This document shows, in pieces, positions 58,269 to 64,000 of a DNA stretch of 64,000 nucleotides. Position numbers and translations under genes: made by a program. The stretch comes from Candidatus Mycolicibacterium alkanivorans. GTDB lineage: Bacteria; Actinomycetota; Actinomycetes; Mycobacteriales; Mycobacteriaceae. The notes beneath the pieces are model-generated. The model was given only the letters and a program-made list of their open reading frames with translations, searched no databases and was not told where the DNA came from. The stretch spans positions 1,736,001 to 1,800,000 of the forward strand of contig NZ_JAIVFL010000001.1 of the NCBI RefSeq assembly GCF_022760805.1. Reading direction: 5' to 3'. Positions within the stretch are counted from its first letter, which is position 1, and the number at the start of each line of letters is the position of its first letter.

Positions 58269-58877
58269 ATGAACACCGACGAGATCTGGCACATCATCGA
58301 CGAACAGCGCACCGGCCTGGCCGACCTGCTGGAGAGCCTTTCACCCGAGCAGTGGGAAGCGCCGTCGCTGTGTGAGGGCTGGAAGGTTCGCGACGTCGCC
58401 GCCCACCTGACCCATTCGCAGATGGGCCCACTGCGGGTCGTGGTCGAAGCGCTGCGGTCCGGCTTCCGCTTCGACCCGATGATCAGCCGGCTCGCCAGCA
58501 GCGACACCCGGTCACAGGCGCAGATCGTCGCGGCCCTGCGCGGCATGGTCGGATCGCGCAAGCGCATCATTGGAACCAGGCCCGTCGACCCGCTGACCGA
58601 CGTCCTGGTGCACGGCCAGGACATCACGGTCCCGCTGGGCATCGACCGTCCGATGCCGGCGGCTGCTGCCGTCGCATGCGCAGATCATCTGTGGCACATG
58701 ACTTTTCCGATGAAGCCAGCCGGCCGCGTCAAGGGCGTCAGGCTGGTGGCCACCGACGCAGACTTCGCGCAGGGGCAGGGCTACGAGATCAAGGCGCCGA
58801 TCCGCGACATCTTGATGCTCCTCACTGGCCGTCGCAGCGGCATCAGCGATCAGGTCGAGGCGCACCGCAACGCCTGA
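58269..58877 (+). CDS. Maleylpyruvate isomerase family (mycothiol-dependent, DinB-fold) protein
   Basis: This 202-residue protein starts MNTDEIWHIIDEQRTGLADL and has the family signature SLCEGWKVRDVAAHLTHSQM (first metal His) and DVLVHGQDITVPLGI (second His), fitting the DinB-like four-helix fold of mycothiol-dependent enzymes. It probably transfers or isomerises with mycothiol as cofactor; the substrate is unknown. It diverges from a MarR gene over a palindromic operator, which suggests ligand-induced detoxification (inference). ATG 58269 follows AAAGGA. Confidence 0.88.
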   Translation: MNTDEIWHIIDEQRTGLADLLESLSPEQWEAPSLCEGWKVRDVAAHLTHSQMGPLRVVVEALRSGFRFDPMISRLASSDTRSQAQIVAALRGMVGSRKRIIGTRPVDPLTDVLVHGQDITVPLGIDRPMPAAAAVACADHLWHMTFPMKPAGRVKGVRLVATDADFAQGQGYEIKAPIRDILMLLTGRRSGISDQVEAHRNA

Positions 58878-58880
58878 GCG

Positions 58881-58979
58881 TCACTGCGCCGGGGCGGTCC
58901 GCAGCCCGGGCAGCACGAGGCGCCGCAGGTAGCGCAGCACCGCGTCGTGATCGTCGGGGTCCAGCGTGTCACCGGGCAC
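58881..58979 (-). pseudogene. TetR-like regulator, last ~32 residues
   Basis: The minus frame reads VPGDTLDPDDHDAVLRYLRR then LVLPGLRTAPAQ and a stop at 58881. It resembles the C-terminal helix of TetR-family regulators. Nothing upstream continues it. Short, so tentative. Confidence 0.4.
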
Positions 58980-58989
58980 GGCGCCAACC

Positions 58990-59188
58990 CGCCGGGCGGT
59001 CAGCTCTGGACCGGAGAGCCGTGCGGCCGGGTCTACACGACCAGGCAAGTCACGGAATAGGCCTCACCGCCGACGCGTTTGGGCAGGTGACGGTCAACCT
59101 GGCATACTGGATCGTCGACCACCTGGGTACCGGTTCACGCCCGCCAGCCAGGGAGAATCCCGAGGGCGACCCGGCGACCTACGAATGA
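58990..59188 (+). pseudogene. Unidentified C-terminal remnant before rpmE
   Basis: Two frames give CGRVYTTRQVTE and then [40 protein letters not shown] and ATYE to TGA 59188. The text is protein-like (alternating strand and helix) but broken, and no start is visible. I do not recognise the family. It ends 10 bp before rpmE. Confidence 0.45.
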
Positions 59189-59198
59189 AGAGGACACC

Positions 59199-59429
59199 AT
59201 GAAAACAGGCATTCATCCTGCCTACGGCGAGACCACCGTGGTCTGCGGCTGTGGCAACAGCTTCACCACCCGCAGCACCAAGGACGGCGGCCACATCGTG
59301 GTCGAGGTGTGCTCGCAGTGCCACCCCTTCTACACCGGCAAGCAGAAGATCCTCGACAGCGGCGGCCGCGTGGCCCGCTTCGAGAAGCGCTACGGCAAGC
59401 GCAAGACGAACGAGTCGGCCGACAAATAG
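59199..59429 (+). CDS. rpmE: 50S ribosomal protein L31 (zinc-binding form)
   Basis: This 76-residue protein starts [20 protein letters not shown]. The zinc ligands are the CxC pair (VVCGCGNSF) and [13 protein letters not shown], which marks the Cys-containing (C+) form rather than the zinc-free paralogue made under zinc limitation. ATG 59199 follows GAAGAGG. It sits between rho and prfA, as in M. tuberculosis. Confidence 0.96.
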   Translation: MKTGIHPAYGETTVVCGCGNSFTTRSTKDGGHIVVEVCSQCHPFYTGKQKILDSGGRVARFEKRYGKRKTNESADK

Positions 59430-59520
59430 TTGCCTCACCGACGCCCGATCTGTCGCGGATTTTCAGCGAGAGGCCGGGCGTCGGTCTGCGTTTCGGCACC
59501 GGCGACAGGAGAGGAGGGGA

Positions 59521-60597
59521 ATGGCTCAGCAGGCCGCGATGGCAATTGACACCGTGCTGGCCGAACACGCCGACCTCGAGCGTCAGCTATCCGATCCCGA
59601 ACTGCATGGCGACGCCGCCAATGCCCGCCGGGTCGGGCGGCGCTTCGCGCAACTGGCGCCGATCGTCTCGACCTACCGCAAGCTCGAGGCGGCCCGCGGC
59701 GACCTGGAGGCCGCCCGCGAGCTGGCCGCCGAGGACGCGGCGTTCGCCGCCGAGGTTCCCGAGCTGGAAGCCCGGGTCGCCGAGCTTGACCAGCACCTCA
59801 CCGACCTGCTCGCCCCGCGCGACCCGCACGACGCCGACGACATCGTGCTCGAGGTGAAATCCGGTGAGGGCGGGGAGGAGTCGGCCTTGTTCGCCGCCGA
59901 CCTGGCCCGGATGTACATCCGCTACGCCGAGCGCCACGGCTGGAGCGTGACGGTCCTCGACGAGACCACCTCCGATCTCGGCGGCTACAAGGACGCCACG
60001 CTGTCCATTCGCAGCAAGGGTGATTCGGCCGACGGGGTCTGGTCGCGGCTGAAGTTCGAGGGCGGCGTTCACCGCGTGCAACGCGTGCCGGTCACCGAAT
60101 CGCAGGGCCGGGTGCACACCTCGGCGGCCGGGGTTCTGGTGTACCCGGAGCCAGAAGAGGTCGAGCAGGTCCAGATCGACGAGTCCGACGTGCGTATCGA
60201 CGTCTACCGCTCGTCGGGCAAGGGTGGTCAGGGCGTCAACACCACCGACTCCGCGGTGCGTATCACCCACCTGCCCACCGGCATCGTCGTCACCTGCCAG
60301 AACGAGCGATCCCAGCTGCAGAACAAAGCCCGCGCCATGCAGGTGCTGGCCGCGCGGCTGCAGGCGCTAGCCGAAGAGCAGGCCCAGGCCGACGCCTCGG
60401 CAGGCCGAGCGAGCCAGATCCGTACCGTCGACCGCAGCGAGCGCATCCGCACCTACAACTTCCCGGAGAATCGGATCGCCGATCACCGGATCAACTTCAA
60501 GGCGCACAACCTCGACCAGGTTCTCGACGGCGACATGGATGCGCTGCTCGATGCGCTGGCCGCCGCCGACAAACAGACCCGGTTGCAACAGGCATGA
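59521..60597 (+). CDS. prfA: Peptide chain release factor 1
   Basis: This 358-residue factor reads UAA and UAG. A long N-terminal coiled-coil domain is followed by [20 protein letters not shown] (codon-recognition PVT-type tripeptide) and the GGQ loop [20 protein letters not shown] near residue 232, whose Gln is methylated by PrmC, encoded next. ATG 59521 follows GGAGGGG. The stop overlaps prmC by 4 bp. Confidence 0.97.
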   Translation: MAQQAAMAIDTVLAEHADLERQLSDPELHGDAANARRVGRRFAQLAPIVSTYRKLEAARGDLEAARELAAEDAAFAAEVPELEARVAELDQHLTDLLAPRDPHDADDIVLEVKSGEGGEESALFAADLARMYIRYAERHGWSVTVLDETTSDLGGYKDATLSIRSKGDSADGVWSRLKFEGGVHRVQRVPVTESQGRVHTSAAGVLVYPEPEEVEQVQIDESDVRIDVYRSSGKGGQGVNTTDSAVRITHLPTGIVVTCQNERSQLQNKARAMQVLAARLQALAEEQAQADASAGRASQIRTVDRSERIRTYNFPENRIADHRINFKAHNLDQVLDGDMDALLDALAAADKQTRLQQA

Positions 60598-61448
60598 CCC
60601 GCCACCGGCTCCGGCGGGCCATCGACGTGGCCACCGCTGCACTTGCCGAGGCCGGGATCGACTCAGCGCGAACCGATGCCGAGCTGCTTGCGGCGCACCT
60701 GACCGGAAGTGAACGCGGGCGGCTGGCCACCATGGACCCGCCGGCGGCCGACTTCTTCCGCCGCTACGACGAGGCGGTCGCGGCACGATCACGGCGCATC
60801 CCGCTACAGCACCTCACCGGCACCGCTGCCTTCGGCCCGCTGGAGCTGCACGTCGGTCCCGGGGTGTTCATCCCGCGTCCGGAAACCGAAGCGTTGCTGG
60901 AATGGGCTGCGGCCCAACATCTTACAGGGTATCCGGTGATCGTCGACCTGTGCACCGGCTCCGGAGCGCTGGCCGTCGCGCTGGCCGACCGCTGGCCGAA
61001 CGCCCGCGTCATCGCGGTCGACGACGATGCCGCGGCACTGGCGTATGCCCGGCGCAACAGCGAGGGCACCGCCGTGGAGGTGATGCAGGCTGACGTCACC
61101 GTGCCCGGGCTGCTTGCGGAGCTGGCCGGTACGGTCGACCTCGTGGTGTCCAACCCGCCCTACATCCCCGCCGGGGCAGAGCTGGAACCCGAAGTGGCCG
61201 AGCACGACCCGACGCACGCACTGTTCGGCGGCCCCGACGGGATGGCGGTGATCGGACCGATCGCCGCCCTGGCGGGCGGATGGCTCAAGCCCGGCGGACT
61301 GGTGGTGATCGAACACGATGACACCACGTCGCGTCAGACCGTCGAAACGATCGACCGGACAGGACGTTTCACTGCCATCACGGCGCACCGCGATCTGGCG
61401 GGGCGCCCGCGCTTCGTGACGGCCCGCAGAACGGAGGAGTCAGCGTGA
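60594..61448 (+). CDS. prmC: Release factor glutamine methyltransferase
   Basis: This 284-residue SAM enzyme (HemK family) methylates the GGQ glutamine of release factors. An N-terminal helical domain ([20 protein letters not shown]) precedes the Rossmann part with [20 protein letters not shown] (motif I) and [18 protein letters not shown] (NPPY active site). [10 protein letters not shown] is also typical. ATG 60594 overlaps prfA. Confidence 0.96.
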   Translation: MTRHRLRRAIDVATAALAEAGIDSARTDAELLAAHLTGSERGRLATMDPPAADFFRRYDEAVAARSRRIPLQHLTGTAAFGPLELHVGPGVFIPRPETEALLEWAAAQHLTGYPVIVDLCTGSGALAVALADRWPNARVIAVDDDAAALAYARRNSEGTAVEVMQADVTVPGLLAELAGTVDLVVSNPPYIPAGAELEPEVAEHDPTHALFGGPDGMAVIGPIAALAGGWLKPGGLVVIEHDDTTSRQTVETIDRTGRFTAITAHRDLAGRPRFVTARRTEESA

Positions 61449-62098
61449 CCCAGGTGTTCGGCTGCGCCGACACCGCTCGACGCCCCGAGGCCATCGCAGC
61501 GGCCGCCGGCGCGGTCAAAACCGGCCGGCTGGTCGTGATGCCCACCGACACCGTGTACGGCATCGGTGCCGACGCCTTCGACAGCGCGGCGGTCGCCAGT
61601 CTGCTCGCGGCCAAGGGCCGTGGCCGGGATATGCCGGTCGGGGTGCTCGTCGGCTCCTGGCACACCATCGAGGGACTGGTGTTCTCGGTTCCGCAGAGCG
61701 CCCGCGAACTGATACGGGCCTTCTGGCCTGGTGCGCTGAGCCTTGTTGTGCAGCAGGCGCCGTCGCTGCAGTGGGACCTCGGCGACGCCCGCGGAACCGT
61801 CATGCTGCGGATGCCGCTGCATCCGGTGGCCATCGAGCTCCTGCGCGAAGTCGGCCCGATGGCCGTCTCGAGCGCCAACATCTCCGGGCGGCCAGCAGCC
61901 ACGACGGCAGCCGAGGCGCATCGCCAGCTCGGCGACCTGGCCGAGGTCTACCTCGACGCCGGGCCGTCGCAGGAACAGGCCGCCTCGACCATCGTCGACC
62001 TCACCGGTCCGGCACCCCGTCTGCTGCGCGAAGGACCGGTCAGCGCCGCGGCGATCGCCGACGTGTTGGGTGTCGACGTCGCATCGCTGACTGCCTGA
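61445..62098 (+). CDS. L-threonylcarbamoyladenylate synthase (Sua5/YwlC/TsaC family)
   Basis: This 217-residue enzyme makes threonylcarbamoyl-AMP for the t6A37 modification of ANN-reading tRNAs. The YrdC domain is visible as RLVVMPTDTVYGIGADAFDS, LAAKGRGRDMPVGVLVGSW, FWPGALSLVVQQAP and MAVSSANISGRPAATTAAEA. Length fits the short TsaC-like form. GTG 61445 overlaps the prmC stop (GTGA). It matches Rv1301 in position. Confidence 0.94.
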   Translation: MTQVFGCADTARRPEAIAAAAGAVKTGRLVVMPTDTVYGIGADAFDSAAVASLLAAKGRGRDMPVGVLVGSWHTIEGLVFSVPQSARELIRAFWPGALSLVVQQAPSLQWDLGDARGTVMLRMPLHPVAIELLREVGPMAVSSANISGRPAATTAAEAHRQLGDLAEVYLDAGPSQEQAASTIVDLTGPAPRLLREGPVSAAAIADVLGVDVASLTA

Positions 62099-62123
62099 TC
62101 ACCGCGCCGGCGCTCACAGGTTG

Positions 62124-63338
62124 GTGAAGTACGGTCTTTTTGAAATGGTCAGCGGATCTGAAGTCGAGCTCCTCGCACTGTCCGACCGGGGTGCCGGAGT
62201 TCCCCTGCGCGAGTTGGCACTCGTCGGCCTGACCGCCGCAATCATCACCTACTTCGCGACCGGCTGGGTGCGGGTGCTGGCCACCCGCCTGGGCGCGTTG
62301 GCCTACCCCCGCGAGCGCGACGTCCACACCCGCCCGACCCCCCGCATGGGCGGGCTGGCGATGTACCTCGGTGTGGTGACCGCAGTGTTCCTCGCCTCCC
62401 AGCTGCCGGCGCTGGCCCGGGGTTTCATCTACTCCTCGGGCATGCCCGCCGTGGTGGCGGCCGGGGGATTGATCTTGGTCGTCGGCCTGATCGACGACCG
62501 GTGGGGCCTGGACGCGTTGACCAAGTTCGCCGGGCAGATCACCGCTGCCAGCGTGCTGGTCACCATGGGGGTGGCCTGGAGCGTGCTCTACGTCCCGATC
62601 GGCGGGGCCGGCACCATCGTGCTCGACCAGGTCTCGTCGATCCTGCTGACGCTGGCGCTGACGGTCTCGATCGTCAACGCGATGAACTTCGTCGACGGGC
62701 TCGACGGCTTGGCTGCCGGGCTCGGGCTGATCACCGCGCTGGCCATCTGCATCTTCTCCGTCGGACTGCTGCGCGATCATGGCGGCGACGTGTTGTTCTA
62801 CCCGCCGGCGGTCATCTCCGTGGTGCTGGCGGGCGCCTGTCTGGGCTTCCTGCCGCACAACTGGTACCGGGCCAAGATCTTCATGGGGGACTCCGGCTCC
62901 ATGCTGATCGGTCTGATGCTCGCTGCCGCCTCGACCACGGCGGCGGGCCCGATCTCGCAGAGTGCCTACGGAGCCCGCGACGTCTTCGCGCTGCTCTCGC
63001 CGTTCCTGCTGGTGGTCGCGGTGATGTTCGTCCCGGCGCTGGACATGCTGCTGGCGATCGTGCGGCGCACCAGGGCCGGCCTCAGCCCGTTCAGCCCGGA
63101 CAAGATGCACCTGCACCACCGGCTGCTGCAGATCGGTCACTCGCATCGCCGGGTTGTGCTGCTGATCTACCTCTGGGTCGGCATCGTCGCACTCGGTGCG
63201 GCCAGCACGATCTTCTTCGATCCGCGCTACACCGGCGCGGTGATGCTGGCCGCGATCGTGGTCGCCGTGGTGGTCACCCTCATCCCGTCGTTGCGTCGCG
63301 GAGACCGCGACTACGACGAGATTTACGACGGAGAGTAG
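62124..63338 (+). CDS. wecA: Decaprenyl-phosphate N-acetylglucosamine-1-phosphate transferase
   Basis: This 404-residue integral membrane enzyme starts the arabinogalactan linker by moving GlcNAc-1-P from UDP-GlcNAc to decaprenyl phosphate. About eleven helices surround the family motifs HTRPTPRMGGLAMYLG, GLIDDRWGLDAL (DDxxD-type), NAMNFVDGLDGLAAGLGLIT, KIFMGDSGSMLIG and the cytoplasmic HLHHRLLQIGHSHR. GTG 62124 is chosen because its N-terminus (KYGLFEMVSGSEVELLALS) lines up with the M. tuberculosis Rfe start; ATG 62145 is the alternative. Confidence 0.94.
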   Translation: MKYGLFEMVSGSEVELLALSDRGAGVPLRELALVGLTAAIITYFATGWVRVLATRLGALAYPRERDVHTRPTPRMGGLAMYLGVVTAVFLASQLPALARGFIYSSGMPAVVAAGGLILVVGLIDDRWGLDALTKFAGQITAASVLVTMGVAWSVLYVPIGGAGTIVLDQVSSILLTLALTVSIVNAMNFVDGLDGLAAGLGLITALAICIFSVGLLRDHGGDVLFYPPAVISVVLAGACLGFLPHNWYRAKIFMGDSGSMLIGLMLAAASTTAAGPISQSAYGARDVFALLSPFLLVVAVMFVPALDMLLAIVRRTRAGLSPFSPDKMHLHHRLLQIGHSHRRVVLLIYLWVGIVALGAASTIFFDPRYTGAVMLAAIVVAVVVTLIPSLRRGDRDYDEIYDGE

Positions 63339-63584
63339 TAGACGTATTTTAGGCCGCCTACCATGTGGTACGGTGCTGGCAGAACCCAGCCGAGACCTGA
63401 CTGAACCTCGCGGGTTGCCGGCCCCCGGCCCACCGGACTCACATCCGATCGGCGCCGAAAACGACCGACAAAGGGAGCTGCCCATTGGGTGATTCCAGCG
63501 TGCCTCACGCCGTTCGATACGCTCGGCGGGCCACGCCCCGAATCACCCGGACAGCTCTCGAGAACGCAAGATTGAGGTGAACCT

Positions 63585-64000
63585 GTGACGACACCAGCGC
63601 AAGATGCGCCGTTGGTGTTTCCGTCGGTTGCCTTCCGGCCCGTTCGGCTGCTTGCCATCTGCTGCGCGTTGACCGCGTTGGCAGTGGGGCTGGCCGCGGT
63701 AGCGGGACACGTCATGATCGGTGCCTTCTTCGGTGTCGGGCTCGCGCTCGGTCTGATCAACGCGGTGCTCGTTCAGCGATCGGTGGAGTCGATCACCGCC
63801 GGGGACCATCCGCTGAAGCGCAAGATGGCGCTGAACTCCGCCACCCGCCTGCTGATCATCAGCGTCATCGGCCTGACCATCGCGTTCGTTTTCCGGCCGA
63901 GCGGCCTTGGCGTGTTGTTCGGCCTTGCGTTGTTCCAAGTTTTGCTCGTTTTGAGTACGGCGCTGCCGGTGTGGAAGAAGATTCGCACGGGCGACAACAG
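63585..64000 (+). CDS. ATP synthase subunit I-like membrane protein (Rv1303-like), cut by the window end
   Basis: The frame begins at GTG 63585 after GAGGTG and runs to the window edge (138 codons). Four hydrophobic helices are visible ([75 protein letters not shown]). The position just before the atp operon, as for Rv1303, suggests an AtpI-like assembly helper. The 246-bp gap before it probably holds the atp promoter (TACGGT at about 63368 is a candidate -10). Confidence 0.85.
   Translation, partial: MTTPAQDAPLVFPSVAFRPVRLLAICCALTALAVGLAAVAGHVMIGAFFGVGLALGLINAVLVQRSVESITAGDHPLKRKMALNSATRLLIISVIGLTIAFVFRPSGLGVLFGLALFQVLLVLSTALPVWKKIRTGDN

Overview
The window is a high-GC actinobacterial chromosome segment, almost certainly from a mycobacterium (probably an environmental, fast-grower-like species). 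The best evidence is gene order on the right. opp genes / cysD-cysNC / an Rrf2 regulator / tRNA-Arg / argS-lysA-hom-thrC-thrB-rho-rpmE-prfA-prmC-sua5-wecA-atpI-like follows the order of the M. tuberculosis Rv1280c-Rv1303 block. A PGRS-type Gly/Asn-rich exported protein, an Hrp1 homologue and a PAP2-WS/DGAT fusion also fit a mycobacterium.

Layout. (1) 1-19 kb is an accessory block with a dormancy/hypoxia flavour: a PAP2/acyltransferase fusion, a dead and an intact P-type cation ATPase, a glutamate-cysteine ligase-family enzyme, glgB with a small partner, and an Hrp1-like CBS protein. It is riddled with IS fragments (ISL3, ISAzo13, IS110, IS256) and gene remnants, including a SigH-like sigma factor fragment. 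(2) 19-23 kb is an IS cluster: an IS1380 fragment, an IS1634-type fragment, an IS21 element with both ends and multiple terminal repeats, and an IS630-type tail. (3) 23-29 kb holds a methyltransferase, a membrane-anchored protein, a glutaminyl-cyclase lipoprotein, two remnants (one resembling an ADP-ribosyltransferase domain) and a frameshifted PGRS exported protein. (4) 29-35.5 kb holds an intact ISAzo13-type element, then a helix-turn-helix regulator gene cut in two by IS1380 and IS1182 elements lying head to tail. CTAG stands at all three boundaries, and a truncated fdxA lies just upstream of the regulator.

(5) 35.8-45.1 kb is conserved: the oppBCDA peptide importer (minus strand) diverges from the cysD-cysNC-cysQ sulfate-activation operon (plus strand). 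The carbonic-anhydrase gene that sits between them in M. tuberculosis is absent. (6) 45.1-48.8 kb is a decayed patch: an isochorismatase remnant, a frameshifted exported protein, an intact Rrf2 regulator, a frameshifted TDT transporter, an LLM-oxidoreductase remnant, a Gly-Pro-repeat protein and a 47-residue protein. (7) 49-64 kb is housekeeping: tRNA-Arg(CCG), argS, lysine and threonine synthesis, rho, a MarR/mycothiol-dependent-enzyme pair with a palindromic operator, rpmE, prfA with its methyltransferase prmC, the tRNA threonylcarbamoyl synthase, wecA, and the first gene of the ATP synthase region, cut by the window end.

Most overlaps in the core operons are 4-bp ATGA/GTGA overlaps, so translation is probably coupled. 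I did not find a clearly new multi-gene system. The most informative signals are the regulator split by two IS elements at CTAG, a duplicated start region in a methyltransferase gene, a perfect 29-bp inverted repeat, a possible phase-variable PGRS gene, and the decayed dormancy-like block.
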